64,000 nucleotides of DNA from JAAXHV01 sp965207165 (GCA_965207165.1 OZ242265.1:1674001-1738000); one strand, 5' to 3'; shown: positions 54,989 through 64,000, counted from the stretch's first letter. The notes: generated by a model not told the origin, from the letters alone. A program made the numbers and translations.

Positions 54989-56530
54989 TCATTCAGTAAA
55001 TGCCGGTTTTATCTCGGTTTTTGGTGTCCAGTCAGGGCCGTATAATTTCCTGAACTGTTCCGGCCGGTCTACCGATCCCTTGGCGCCGCCGCCGTTCCAC
55101 AGGTCATATTTTTCGTCGGAGTATTCAGCAAAGAAGCCGGTCAGCCTTGCATCCAGGTCAGCGGCGACTTCACGGTATGCCGGGTCATCATATACGTTCC
55201 GGTTTTGTTCAGGGTCTTTCTTGAGGTCGTACAGTTCCGGTTCACCGGTGCTGCGCAACCGTTTCCAGTAGGCGTAGTTCGTGGTGCGTATAACCCTGGT
55301 CTCTTCCTGTTCGATAAACACGGCATCGTTCCACTTGTCCGTTTCGCCGGACAATGCAAACCTGAAACTTTTGCCCGGGCTGTTCTCGAAGCTCACACCA
55401 CCCATCCCCACGTAATCCAGGATGGTCACCGGGAGGTCGTACTGGCCTATTAACAGGTCACTGGTCCGGCCTGCCTCGATTTTGCCCGGGTGCCTGATAA
55501 TAAGGGGGACATTCATGGCTGTTTCATACATGCTCGATGGCGTTGTCACAACAGTGTGTTGCCAGATACCGTGCTGTCCGTAAAAGTTACCCTGGTCGGA
55601 GGAAAATATCACCAGGGTATTGTTTTCCAGCCCTTTCTCCCGCAGCGCGTCCAGCACCCTGCCGACGCCGTCGTCCACCAGGGTATTCTGGGATGCCACG
55701 TTGGCCATGGTGGCCGGGTCATTGTGCATGGCAAGACCTTCGCGCAGCTTGGTTCTCAGAAACGGGCTGATGTCTCCGTCCAGCAACTGCTCGACCAGGT
55801 TTTCGTTGTAGGCCGTCCGCGGGAAAGATTTAAATTCCTTGCCCGCATATTCCTGGTAGAACCGGTTTCTAGCGGGCCCGTAGTTCGTGGGCGGGTTGGT
55901 ATAAGGCCCGTCGTAATTCAGTTGCAGGTAAAACGGCTGATCGCCGGAGTAATCCTGTATGTACTCAACCGCCTTGTCCGTAAAGAAATCGACGATATGC
56001 CGGTCTTTTACCGGGTAGGTTTTGTCATTGTCGATGATGGTGTTGTCCCAGAAATCAATGGTGTGGCCGTAAGGAAACGTAACCCAGTGCTGGTAGCCGA
56101 TGGACGCCTTCCAGGGCTGTCCCAGGTGCCATTTCCCGATCATGGCAGTCCGGTAACCGCGGTTTTTCAGCGTAAGCGGCAAGGTGCGGAATTCCGCCAC
56201 GGCAGACCAGCTTTCCGGCCATTGGTCCAGCAACTCGTCATCCAGCCAACTGTGTATGCCGTGCTGGGACGGCATCAAACCGGTCATCAGGGTGGCCCGG
56301 GTGGGCGAGCACATGCCGTTGACGGCGAAGGCGCGGGTGAACCTGATGCCCTGTTCGGCCAGCCTGTCCGCGTGGGGCGTCCTGACATCCGGATTGCCGT
56401 AGGCGCCCAGCAGGGAAGCAGCCTGGTTATCGGTCAGTATGAACAGGATATTCGGCGGCCGCTCCCCGGCGGCGGCAATCCCAACCGACAGCAATAATGC
56501 GAAAAAACAGGAAAGATGTGATGTTTTCAT
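54989..56530 (-). CDS. Secreted type I arylsulfatase
   Basis: 513 aa with a signal peptide (SHLSCFFALLLSVGIAAAG), formylglycine motif CSPTR (C74), LTDNQAASLLGAYGN and GKWHLGQPW. It follows the alkylsulfatase gene by 7 nt on the same strand. It has a cleavable signal rather than the lipobox seen in the first sulfatase (15118), so different placement or substrate is likely. Confidence 0.9.
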   Translation of the reverse strand: MKTSHLSCFFALLLSVGIAAAGERPPNILFILTDNQAASLLGAYGNPDVRTPHADRLAEQGIRFTRAFAVNGMCSPTRATLMTGLMPSQHGIHSWLDDELLDQWPESWSAVAEFRTLPLTLKNRGYRTAMIGKWHLGQPWKASIGYQHWVTFPYGHTIDFWDNTIIDNDKTYPVKDRHIVDFFTDKAVEYIQDYSGDQPFYLQLNYDGPYTNPPTNYGPARNRFYQEYAGKEFKSFPRTAYNENLVEQLLDGDISPFLRTKLREGLAMHNDPATMANVASQNTLVDDGVGRVLDALREKGLENNTLVIFSSDQGNFYGQHGIWQHTVVTTPSSMYETAMNVPLIIRHPGKIEAGRTSDLLIGQYDLPVTILDYVGMGGVSFENSPGKSFRFALSGETDKWNDAVFIEQEETRVIRTTNYAYWKRLRSTGEPELYDLKKDPEQNRNVYDDPAYREVAADLDARLTGFFAEYSDEKYDLWNGGGAKGSVDRPEQFRKLYGPDWTPKTEIKPAFTE

Positions 56531-56537
56531 AAGAATA

Positions 56538-58313
56538 TCAATGCAATGTCAATGAAACAGAGTCGCCGCCCGGCGTCTCAAAGTAGTCCAGGAACCGGTT
56601 CAGATCGGACAGCTCTCCCGTTAACGTCATGTCGCCGTTCAGCACCGCCGCCTCTATGGTTGTATTACCCGATAATACCTCGTCGAAGACAGGTTTTGTT
56701 ATGTACAGAACGATGTCCATCTCGTTTTCCGGGTCGGTATCGAACTGGCAGACGCCGCGCCGTATCGTCAACCCGTAGGATTTGTCCAAATCGGTGAATA
56801 CAAATCCCAGCGACCTGTTCACGGTCAGGGTCTGCTCCGCCTTGAGCCTGGTGGTCCAGGCGTCAATGCTCACTTCAACGGGCATTTCCGCCAGGATATC
56901 AGGCGGCATGAATATGTTTGCCATTTTTTTTGCGGTCTCCAGCGTATCAAGCCTGCCCTCAAGTTCCTGCGCCGAGGTAAGGTACCAGTTGCGCCAGTTG
57001 ATGTTCATGCTGGCATAACCCAGTTGGCGGAATGCCGCCGCCTTGACGGATCTTGCCGCCATGTCGTCGTTATCAACCCGTACCAGGTAGCTTGCAAGCT
57101 CCGCAGCCCACTGGTAGTCACGCTCCTGGTAGGCGGCCAGGGCCGCTTCATGGACTCGCTCCCTGCCCCCCATCAGGTCGACCAACCTGGTAGCCCTGGT
57201 TTTTGCGGGCAACGGGTCCAGGGCCACCGGGTCGCCTTCGTACCAGCCCAGGTAGCCCGCGTAGATCTGCCGTACCGCCTGTTTGACCGTGCCGTAGTAC
57301 TGTCTCAGGTACGGCGCATAATTGAACAGGTGGGGCGGCAGTCTTACCTGTTGCGCCAGTTCATCCGGGGTGAACCCCTTGTTCATATAACGGATGGTTT
57401 GATCGTGTACGTACTGGATGCCGTCACGGGTCATGCGCAGCACTTCATCGACTTTTTCCTCTCCTGCAACGGGCCGGCCGTGGGTCGGCACCAGGTAGGC
57501 AGCCTTTAATTTGCGCAACCGGTCGATACTCCTTACCCAGGTCATTGGCTGGCGGAATTTTGTCCCCCTGAGCGTATACACGTTCGGGAAAGTCGGCCCC
57601 TGGATCACCTCGGTATCGATCAATACCCCGGATTCAGGTAAATACACGGCAAGTTCATCGGGCGCTTCACTGGGGACGTGGATAATTTCCAGGTCAACAC
57701 CGGCGATGGTGACCTTCAACACATCGTCAACCAGCCTGGTCGGGGCTATGAACGAGCCCGGTCTGCCGCCGGTGGCCAACGGTCCGATGCCGCTGTTCAT
57801 GTACTTGATGTCCTCGCCCTCCAGGAAAAAGCCGAAGGTATACCCGGCGCGCACGCCCAGTATGGGGCCGAGAACCGCGCTCTCGTCAACCAGGTGCTGC
57901 ATGAGTGAGGTATGGGCATAAATCTGTGTCTCGCCCAACTCCACCTGTTGCGCAGATACCAGTCCTTTCACGCCGTCTATGTGGTCATGGTGAAAATGGC
58001 TGTATATCACCGCAACAATGGGTTTGTCCGTGATCTTGCGGAACTCGGCAAGAACCTCCCTGCTGGTTGCCGGGCTCAGGCCCGCATCAACCATGATGAG
58101 GCCGTCATCGCCGACGATCATGACGATGTTAGCCACGTTCCAGCCGACCGCGCTGTAGACACGGTCCGTTACCTTGTAGATCTTTTTCGCAAAGTGTTCC
58201 GTATGGGCTTTCAGTTCAGGGTGTATCGCCGGTTCCACGCGGCCTGTTACACCGGCATGGCAATGCAGACCGATGAGGTTGGCAACGATGAAGCAGGAAA
58301 GTAATTTATTCAT
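56538..58313 (-). CDS. SdsA-type alkyl/aryl sulfatase (metallo-beta-lactamase fold)
   Basis: 591 aa: signal peptide, metallo-beta-lactamase motif H106-x-H108-H109-D110-H111 (YSHFHHDHIDG), a helical dimerisation domain (RETARLVDLMGG-like region around residue 350-400) and a C-terminal SCP2-like domain. SdsA1/BDS1 enzymes release primary alcohols from alkyl sulfates such as SDS. Slightly shorter than SdsA1 (~650 aa). It leads a two-gene operon with the arylsulfatase. Confidence 0.9.
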   Translation of the reverse strand: MNKLLSCFIVANLIGLHCHAGVTGRVEPAIHPELKAHTEHFAKKIYKVTDRVYSAVGWNVANIVMIVGDDGLIMVDAGLSPATSREVLAEFRKITDKPIVAVIYSHFHHDHIDGVKGLVSAQQVELGETQIYAHTSLMQHLVDESAVLGPILGVRAGYTFGFFLEGEDIKYMNSGIGPLATGGRPGSFIAPTRLVDDVLKVTIAGVDLEIIHVPSEAPDELAVYLPESGVLIDTEVIQGPTFPNVYTLRGTKFRQPMTWVRSIDRLRKLKAAYLVPTHGRPVAGEEKVDEVLRMTRDGIQYVHDQTIRYMNKGFTPDELAQQVRLPPHLFNYAPYLRQYYGTVKQAVRQIYAGYLGWYEGDPVALDPLPAKTRATRLVDLMGGRERVHEAALAAYQERDYQWAAELASYLVRVDNDDMAARSVKAAAFRQLGYASMNINWRNWYLTSAQELEGRLDTLETAKKMANIFMPPDILAEMPVEVSIDAWTTRLKAEQTLTVNRSLGFVFTDLDKSYGLTIRRGVCQFDTDPENEMDIVLYITKPVFDEVLSGNTTIEAAVLNGDMTLTGELSDLNRFLDYFETPGGDSVSLTLH

Positions 58314-58332
58314 GAATCAAGGGATCTTTTTA

Positions 58333-58358
58333 CCACAGAGGGCACAGAGATCACAGAG
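58333..58358. repeat. Short tandem CACAGAG repeat
   Basis: Three CACAGAG units with 9-nt spacing lie in the 119-nt gap between the alkylsulfatase start and the Tat-leader gene. This type of repeat is scattered in many environmental bacterial genomes. Only three units are present. Confidence 0.6.
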
Positions 58359-58432
58359 TATATAGAATAACTTGCGGTGTATCGATGTTGCTTGTTTCGT
58401 AGCTGCGGCAAATCCATTAAACTGCAGCGGCA

Positions 58433-58921
58433 ATGGCAATGAAACGCAGAGATTTTCTTCAATTAACCGTATCCCTGGCAATTGCTTCCCTGGGCGGCCG
58501 CGCCGCCGCGGACAGGGGCGCGGCCGGGATACCGGGCGATAATGCCGAGGTATTACCCGGTGTCGTCTATCGACTGTTCCCCCATGAGCGGTTAGACAAG
58601 GATGTTTACGAGCAGGTAACGGAGCAATTGAGCGGCAAAATCGGTCAATCCGCCGAACTGACGGCCATGATGGACGACGCGCTGGAGGTCCTGGCAGTTA
58701 ACGGCAATGAACGATGGCCGGAACTGACGCAACAGCAGAAGACGGCTTCGCTTGAGAAAATACAACAGACACCATTCTTCCGGTTTATCCTGAATGAAAC
58801 CCTGGGCGGGATATACCAGCACCCCCGCACCTGGGAACTGTTGGGATTTGAAGGCTCGTCCCTGGAGTTCGGCGGCTACATCAACCGGGGCCTGGACGAT
58901 ATTGACTGGCTGCCTGAATAG
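58433..58921 (+). CDS. Tat-signal small subunit, gluconate-2-dehydrogenase subunit 3-like
   Basis: 162 aa with a Tat leader (KRRDFLQLTVSLAIASLGG) and a helical mature part similar to small partners of GMC oxidoreductases (ILNETLGGIYQHPRTWELLGFEG). It precedes a GMC oxidoreductase without leader by 17 nt, so it probably exports that protein as a complex. ATG codons at 58433 and 58439 are both possible. Confidence 0.8.
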   Translation: MAMKRRDFLQLTVSLAIASLGGRAAADRGAAGIPGDNAEVLPGVVYRLFPHERLDKDVYEQVTEQLSGKIGQSAELTAMMDDALEVLAVNGNERWPELTQQQKTASLEKIQQTPFFRFILNETLGGIYQHPRTWELLGFEGSSLEFGGYINRGLDDIDWLPE

Positions 58922-58938
58922 CCGAATATGAAGATAGA

Positions 58939-60495
58939 ATGACACAATTCTCACTGAACGACTCTTCCGTGGTTGTAGTCATCGGCTCCGGCGCCGGCGG
59001 CGGGACAGTGGCCGACGTGCTCTCCAACAACGGAGTTGACGTTGTCTGCCTGGAAGCCGGCGGACGGCTGGATCCCGCCGATATTGTCACCAACGAAGCG
59101 GAGATGTTCGGCAAGCTCACCTGGCTGGATGAAAGACAGGGCAGCGGTATTGCCCCGCCCCCCTTCCCCGTCTGGAACTGCAAGACCGTGGGCGGTACGA
59201 CCGTACACTGGACCGCGACCAGCGTACGCTTGTCTCAACACGAAGTGAACGCGCGCAGCCACTACGGTGATATGGCAGGTACGTCGCTGGCCGACTGGCC
59301 GGTGACGCTTGCCGATCTTGAACCCTGGTACTCGGTCGCCGAAGACCGGCTGGGTGTGACCGGGACACACGGTATCGAACGGTTGCCGGCCAGCAATAAT
59401 TTCCTCGTGTTCGAAGCCGGGGCAAAACGCTGCGGTTACAAGGAAATTAACACGGGTAACCTGGCCATTAACCCGGCGCCGCGGGACGGCAGGGGCAGTT
59501 GCCTGCAACTGGGGTTTTGCACCAGTGGCTGCGCGGTGGGGGCGAAATGGTCGACCCTGTATACAGACATTCCCTCGGCGGAACAAAGCGGCCATTTCGA
59601 ATTAAGGACTGAATCAATGGCGGTAAAGCTGAACCATGACAACAACGGCAGGGTAACCGGCGTCGACTACCTGGACAGTGACGGCAAGCTGCATACCCAG
59701 GCCGCCCGGGCGGTATGCGTGGCGGGCAATACCGTTGAGACGACCCGGTTGCTGCTGAACTCCCGATCCGGACAATTTCCCGACGGCCTGGCGAACCGCA
59801 GCGGCCAGGTAGGCAGGAACTACATGCGGCACGTCATGGCGGGGGTGGTCGGAGTAATGCCCGGGCAGGTCAACCTGTACCGCGGCGCGCACCAGGCGGG
59901 AATAATTTATGACGAGCGCCACCATGACGAGGCGCGCGGGTTTTCCGGCGGTTTTTTGTTTGAGACGGTAAATTTTACGCCGGAATCCATGGCCCGGTTT
60001 CTACGGCCCGGAGGCTGGGGAAAGGACTACGCGAAACTGCTTGAACAGTACGAGCGTATGGCAGCCATGCTGATCGTGGGCGAGGACCCGCCGATGGCCG
60101 CTAATTCGATAAGCCTGCACCCGACGCGCAAAGACTGCTACGGCCTGCCTGTGCCGGTCATCCACTACGAACATCACGACAACTCGAAGAAGATGCTGCG
60201 CTACGGGTTGGACCGGGGACGCAGGATATACGAGGCGCTGGGAGCCGAACAGGTGGTGGAAATGGTGGACGTGTTCCCCGCTACCCACAACATGGGTACT
60301 GCGCGCATGGGCAACGACCCTGCTACCAGTGTCTGTAACCAATGGGGACAAACCCATGACCTCGACAACCTGTTCATCAGCGACGGCAGCCTGTTCCCTA
60401 CCTCAGGCTGCGCCAACCCGACGCTGACCATTATTGCGCTGGCGTTGCGGCAGGCGGAGTACCTGGTCTCGCAGGTACAGTCAAATACGATTTAG
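58939..60495 (+). CDS. GMC-family flavoprotein oxidoreductase
   Basis: 518 aa. The FAD motif GSGAGGGTVADVLSNNG begins near residue 17, with CLEAGGR and VGGTTVHWTATS following, and the C-terminal GMC pattern TSGCANPTLTIIALALRQAEYL. It matches the flavoprotein subunit of periplasmic sugar/alcohol dehydrogenases. No own signal peptide; export is expected with the Tat-leader partner. No cytochrome c partner gene follows. Confidence 0.9.
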   Translation: MTQFSLNDSSVVVVIGSGAGGGTVADVLSNNGVDVVCLEAGGRLDPADIVTNEAEMFGKLTWLDERQGSGIAPPPFPVWNCKTVGGTTVHWTATSVRLSQHEVNARSHYGDMAGTSLADWPVTLADLEPWYSVAEDRLGVTGTHGIERLPASNNFLVFEAGAKRCGYKEINTGNLAINPAPRDGRGSCLQLGFCTSGCAVGAKWSTLYTDIPSAEQSGHFELRTESMAVKLNHDNNGRVTGVDYLDSDGKLHTQAARAVCVAGNTVETTRLLLNSRSGQFPDGLANRSGQVGRNYMRHVMAGVVGVMPGQVNLYRGAHQAGIIYDERHHDEARGFSGGFLFETVNFTPESMARFLRPGGWGKDYAKLLEQYERMAAMLIVGEDPPMAANSISLHPTRKDCYGLPVPVIHYEHHDNSKKMLRYGLDRGRRIYEALGAEQVVEMVDVFPATHNMGTARMGNDPATSVCNQWGQTHDLDNLFISDGSLFPTSGCANPTLTIIALALRQAEYLVSQVQSNTI

Positions 60496-60507
60496 CCGAA
60501 CCCGGCC

Positions 60508-60531
60508 GGAGACAGATGTAAATCTGGCCCC
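60508..60531. repeat. Degenerate copy of the REP-like hairpin
   Basis: GGAGACAGAT-gta-AATCTGGCCCC is a diverged form of the perfect hairpin at 27747-27771. It lies between convergent GMC and DUF6152 genes and may help end both transcripts. Confidence 0.5.
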
Positions 60532-60534
60532 ATT

Positions 60535-60978
60535 CTATTCAGATTTCTGTTCCCGGCGCCGTTTTTCTATATCTTCCAGCAACCGGTCGCGCTCGCTGCC
60601 CACGGTGTTGCCGCCGCGATACTCGGTGCCGTCTTCCGTTACGATCAGCTTCCAGTCCATCTTGTGACCGCCGTCCCGCGCCGGGTTGCCGGTGATCTCA
60701 ATCACGTCACCGGGTTGCAGCGTATCCTTGTCCCACCCCCTGCGCCGCAGGATTGCCGAGGCATTTCCTTCCGCGAACCAGTGCTGTACTTCTCCGTCAG
60801 GGGGCGTGACATCGAAATAGATGCGGGCGTGGGGATTGATCAGGCGGAACTTCGTCACCACGCCGGTAACGGTTATCAGTTCGCTGACTATGTAGTGTGA
60901 CTCCGGACTGTGATGGGTGAACGCCGGCGAACCGAAGAGCCCTGCTGTGACAAAAGACGCAACCAGTAAATTTTTCAT
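60535..60978 (-). CDS. DUF6152-like secreted protein
   Basis: About 147 aa with a signal peptide (KNLLVASFVTAGLFGSPAFT) and the pattern HHSPESHYIVSELITVTGVVTKFRLINPHARIYFDV (read in two parts), as in the DUF6152 family. Function unknown. It follows the next gene upstream on the minus strand by 26 nt, and the two are probably co-transcribed. Confidence 0.8.
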   Translation of the reverse strand: MKNLLVASFVTAGLFGSPAFTHHSPESHYIVSELITVTGVVTKFRLINPHARIYFDVTPPDGEVQHWFAEGNASAILRRRGWDKDTLQPGDVIEITGNPARDGGHKMDWKLIVTEDGTEYRGGNTVGSERDRLLEDIEKRRREQKSE

Positions 60979-61004
60979 AAACAACCCCTCGTTATCATGA
61001 TGCA

Positions 61005-61823
61005 CTAATACTCTCCGGTGATCGCCTCACACACGAACTCCTCAAGCTCCCAACCAGGCGCAGGCAAGAAACTTCTCTGGTTGTCATAGGGCGCACGAAA
61101 ATGTACCGAGTCGATGATGGCCAGTTCCAGGTCCAGCCTGCCGTTGCCGGCATTCAGTGTATAGCGTTCGACAAAGCGCGTGTCCTTATCGGGAGCAATC
61201 GCGCCGCCGCCGGGGACACCAATCATGTTTGGAATAACGTGGGTCGTCTCCACTACCAGGGTTGAACCCTCGTAACGGCCGGTCGAATGTCCCAGCCGTG
61301 TCAGCGGCGAGTCGGGCGGGTTCGCCCTTCCATCCAGGTATACCGTCCTCTCGGCATTCCAGTATTCATAGCGGAAAACGACCCTGTCGTCGAACTGCTC
61401 AATCTGCATGGGCACAGGCGCCAGGATCTGGTGGCGCAAGCTGTCGCCCTCCGGGGTGCAGTCCAGGGCCGCACCTTTCGCAGGGTCGTATTCCGACTGT
61501 TTTTTCCGGGCGAGCGGGGTAAGCAGGTCCTTATTCTGCTGTTTCACATAGTCCTGCATCTCGTAGAACAGTTCTTTCACGGTCCGGTCGTCGTTACCGG
61601 GGTCTGCCAACAGGCTTTGCAGGTACTTGAACCCTGCCATGGAACACCCTGAACGGGAGCAGGCCAGGTCCTCAACGCGCCAGCGTTCATCGTCAGGCGA
61701 AAGCAATGCGTTGGTCCAGACACCCGTAATATCCGGTCTGCCGTCCTCCCCGGCAAGGCCTGCGCCATGGGCGAAGGTCGTCATTACAACCACTGCGGTG
61801 ATATTAAAGTATTTTCCGAACAT
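61005..61823 (-). CDS. Exported protein of unknown function, partner of DUF6152
   Basis: About 272 aa with a hydrophobic N-terminus (FGKYFNITAVVVMTTFAHGAGLA). The body has ERTVYLDGRANPPDSP, GHSTGRYEGSTLVVETTHV and DLELAIIDSVHF, segments typical of secreted proteins often found beside DUF6152 in marine gammaproteobacteria. Two Cys near residue 50-60 may form a disulfide. ATG at 61823 is used rather than a frame-open start 51 nt upstream. Chemistry unknown. Confidence 0.75.
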   Translation of the reverse strand: MFGKYFNITAVVVMTTFAHGAGLAGEDGRPDITGVWTNALLSPDDERWRVEDLACSRSGCSMAGFKYLQSLLADPGNDDRTVKELFYEMQDYVKQQNKDLLTPLARKKQSEYDPAKGAALDCTPEGDSLRHQILAPVPMQIEQFDDRVVFRYEYWNAERTVYLDGRANPPDSPLTRLGHSTGRYEGSTLVVETTHVIPNMIGVPGGGAIAPDKDTRFVERYTLNAGNGRLDLELAIIDSVHFRAPYDNQRSFLPAPGWELEEFVCEAITGEY

Positions 61824-61926
61824 CTCCGGTATTTCCAATGAATACGATAAGCTACAGAGTATAACAGGGATCATTCGAACTGCGACGCCGGCAGCTGCAA
61901 GTGAATAGGGCCAGACTCGATTGATT

Positions 61927-63576
61927 TTACAGCCTGCGCTGCAACAGTCCCCTGGCGATAATGTTTGCCTGGATCTCCGCGGAACCTTCGAAGATGCTCA
62001 ATACCCTGGCATCGCACAATACCCTCGAGATATCGAACTCTGTGGCATAACCGTTCCCTCCATGGATCTGCAAGGCGTTATCCGCGCAGGACCAGGCTAC
62101 CCGTGCGCTCAACATCTTCGCCATGCCCGCCTCGACGTCACAACGCCGCCCCGTATCTACCTGACGCGCGGCAAAATAAACCAGTTGCCGCAATAACATG
62201 ATCTCGGCCGCCATCCAACCGATCTTGCCGGCCACCCTGGGAAAGGCCAGGATGGGTTTGCCGAACTGTACGCGCTGCCGGGCATAGTCCAGGGCCAGTT
62301 CCAGCGCGTTCTGCGCGACGCCCACAGCGCGCGCCGCGGTCTGCAACCGCCCCGCTTCAAAGGACGCCATGAGTTGCCTGAACCCCTGCCCTTCAACCCC
62401 TCCCAGCAACCCGTCCGGGTTTGCCCTGCAACCGTCAAAACTTATCTCGTATTCCTTCATGCCGCGGTACCCGAGTACCGGAATTTCACTGCCGCTCATT
62501 CCCTGCAACGGAAATGGCTCGGCGTCGGTCCCGCCCGGCTTGTCCACGAGAAACATGCTCAATCCCCGGTATCCCTTTTCCGTGGGGTCGGTGCGCGCCA
62601 GCAGGACCATCAGGTTGGCCCTTCCTGCATGAGTGCTCCAGGTCTTGTTGCCGGTTATCCCGTAACAATCCCCGGCCTTCACAGCCCTGGTCTTCAACCC
62701 CGCAAGGTCGGACCCGGCATCGGGTTCGGTCACCAGCACCGCGGGCAGTATGGCGCCGGCTGCAATCCCGGGCAGGTATCGTCTCTTCTGCTCTGCGGTC
62801 CCGGCCTTCAGTATCAATTCCGCGGCAATCTCGGAGCGGGTGGCGAGCGAGCCCACACCGAGATATCCCCTGCTCAACTCTTCCGTGATGACGCACATCG
62901 CGAGCTTGCCGGAAGCATGGCCGCCGTATTGTTCCGGGATACAGACCGCGAAAACCCCCATGTCGGCCAGTTGGCAGATCAGGCCGGACGGGATAAGACT
63001 GTCCTGCCGGTGCCATACGCCCGCCTGCCCGGCTATTTCTTCATCTGCAAAACGGCGGAACTGCTCCCTGACCAGGGTCAACGTCGGATCCAGGGTTGGA
63101 TCAACTGACTGTTCTCCGCCGGCCAGCAACTCAGCAACCCGCACACGGTTTTCAATGGTGTTGCCGTCCCTGATCAACTCGTTAATGGAGTCATCAGCCA
63201 TCAGTTCAGCCAGGATTGCCGGGGACGGGATGTCGCCGGGACGGAATACCTCGTCCTGGCTCATGGCAATACCGTGCAGCAACTGCTGCAGGTAAGCGCC
63301 TGTCCCTGCCTTGAAGACGGCCTGGTCCAATTCCGTAAATCCGCCCTGCTCCAGTAACCGCCTGGACCAGTCCGCCAGTTGTTTCAGCGCCTCCAGGTAC
63401 GTCGCCGCCCAGGCACAACCGTGGGCGGCGAACTGGTGCTTTTCAAGGGACGGCGCATGAACGGCATTGTCCCTGACCACCTTCCCTGCCAGGGTTTCCA
63501 GGTAACCGTGCGCCAGCCTTTCAATGCCGCTGATGGCATGCTCTGCTTGCTGTAACCGTTCTTCCACAGGGATCAT
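61927..63576 (-). CDS. Acyl-CoA dehydrogenase family protein with long N-terminal extension
   Basis: 549 aa against about 380 for typical acyl-CoA dehydrogenases. Residues ~160-549 hold the fold: RRFADEEIAG, YLGVGSLATRSEIAAELI, LVTEPDAGSDLAGLKT, GNKTWSTHAG, RQRVQFGKPILAFP and QIHGGNGYATEF. The first ~150 residues are helical and unlike the usual N-terminal domain. It would oxidise acyl-CoA thioesters with FAD. It is divergent from the efflux gene across 32 nt. Confidence 0.88.
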   Translation of the reverse strand: MIPVEERLQQAEHAISGIERLAHGYLETLAGKVVRDNAVHAPSLEKHQFAAHGCAWAATYLEALKQLADWSRRLLEQGGFTELDQAVFKAGTGAYLQQLLHGIAMSQDEVFRPGDIPSPAILAELMADDSINELIRDGNTIENRVRVAELLAGGEQSVDPTLDPTLTLVREQFRRFADEEIAGQAGVWHRQDSLIPSGLICQLADMGVFAVCIPEQYGGHASGKLAMCVITEELSRGYLGVGSLATRSEIAAELILKAGTAEQKRRYLPGIAAGAILPAVLVTEPDAGSDLAGLKTRAVKAGDCYGITGNKTWSTHAGRANLMVLLARTDPTEKGYRGLSMFLVDKPGGTDAEPFPLQGMSGSEIPVLGYRGMKEYEISFDGCRANPDGLLGGVEGQGFRQLMASFEAGRLQTAARAVGVAQNALELALDYARQRVQFGKPILAFPRVAGKIGWMAAEIMLLRQLVYFAARQVDTGRRCDVEAGMAKMLSARVAWSCADNALQIHGGNGYATEFDISRVLCDARVLSIFEGSAEIQANIIARGLLQRRL

Positions 63577-63608
63577 TCTATATAATAGAGTTTTCCGGGC
63601 AAGGAACT

Positions 63609-64000
63609 ATGAACAAGCGCAAGATCCTCGTACTGGTGATTTCCGCCAGTTTCATCACCCTGATGTCGACGGACTTGTATATTCCGAGTATGGCCCATAT
63701 GCCGGGACTGCTCGGCACCAGCCCCGAATTGGTCAAGCTGACAGTCGGTCTCAACCTGCTGGGTTACGGTTTCGCCACCCTGCTTCACGGCCCGCTTTCC
63801 GAACGTTTCGGCCGCAAACCGGTCCTGCTCTGCGGGATGGCCGGATTTACCCTGGCCAGCTTATGCTGCGCCGTTGCAGCCGACATAGGTCAACTGATAG
63901 CGGCGCGGGTGTTCCAGGGTATCGCCGCTGCCGTGGAAGGTGTCGTCGTGCTGGCGATCATTCGCGATATTTTTTCGGAGAAGGAACAGGTACGGGCGAT
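63609..64000 (+). CDS. Bcr/CflA-family MFS efflux transporter (5' part)
   Basis: The frame opens at ATG 63609 and runs to the window edge, covering about 130 codons. TM1 (ILVLVISASFITLMSTDLYIPSM) and the MFS loop GPLSERFGRKPVLL match the Bcr/CflA drug-resistance subfamily of DHA1. Function in drug or solute export is by family only. The rest of the gene lies outside the window. Confidence 0.88.
   Translation, partial: MNKRKILVLVISASFITLMSTDLYIPSMAHMPGLLGTSPELVKLTVGLNLLGYGFATLLHGPLSERFGRKPVLLCGMAGFTLASLCCAVAADIGQLIAARVFQGIAAAVEGVVVLAIIRDIFSEKEQVRA

Noticed and set aside
58333..58358. CACAGAG repeat as a regulatory site
   Set aside because: Only three loose units; similar repeats are scattered in many genomes, so no function is claimed.

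Overview
The window looks like part of the chromosome of an uncultured gammaproteobacterium, probably marine or host-associated. The reasons are a guaB-guaA operon placed divergently from xseA (the usual gammaproteobacterial order), lipB-lipA, two TonB-dependent receptors, several sulfatases, and coding GC estimated by eye in the mid to upper 50s percent. No tRNA, rRNA or CRISPR array was seen. Two genes are cut by the window edges: a very large minus-strand ATPase gene on the left, open from 4949 to base 1, and a Bcr/CflA-type efflux gene on the right.

Layout. (1) 1-7.4 kb, accessory region: at least 1649 codons of a sacsin-like GHKL ATPase protein, a MazF/PemK-type toxin with its antitoxin, a DUF488 protein and a VapBC pair. 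(2) 7.4-12 kb, ureide branch of purine breakdown: uraD, an MFS transporter and puuE on the minus strand, divergent from allantoicase and a COG2236-type phosphoribosyltransferase. (3) 12-15 kb: a CoxG-like protein, an exported TPR protein and a gamma-resorcylate-decarboxylase-like amidohydrolase. (4) 15.1-24.6 kb: one tightly packed nine-gene operon with a lipoprotein sulfatase, a PhzS-like flavin monooxygenase, a TauD-type dioxygenase, a DUF1214 protein, a sulfotransferase, two SDRs, an SRPBCC protein and a methyltransferase with a signal-like N-terminus. (5) 24.7-35.7 kb: two complete three-subunit molybdenum hydroxylases transcribed divergently, one led by a NicX-like ring-cleaving dioxygenase and followed by a MoaD-like protein, then two more COG2236 phosphoribosyltransferases. 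(6) 35.7-40.1 kb: a sorbosone-dehydrogenase-like propeller protein, a small membrane protein and a TonB receptor. (7) 40.3-49.5 kb: housekeeping genes guaA, guaB, xseA, lipA and lipB, plus a YadGH-type ABC transporter and a MarR regulator. (8) 49.6-63.6 kb: an AmiC-like binding protein without signal peptide, a second TonB receptor, a Rieske oxygenase with a divergent ferredoxin, an arylsulfatase with an SdsA-type alkylsulfatase, a GMC oxidoreductase with a Tat-leader partner, two exported proteins of unknown function and a long acyl-CoA dehydrogenase.

How it fits together. Most of the window appears devoted to taking up and oxidising unusual organic compounds: purine ureides, probably a hydroxylated N-heterocycle (molybdenum hydroxylases plus NicX homologue), and sulfated or aromatic molecules. 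The most interesting signals are the NicX-linked double molybdenum hydroxylase locus, the operon carrying both sulfotransferase and sulfatase, the large left-edge ATPase, three related phosphoribosyltransferases tied to the purine and molybdenum loci, and two homologous copies of a roughly 155-bp repeat element bounded by inverted heptamer arrays. Functions are assigned from remembered family motifs; no database search was run.
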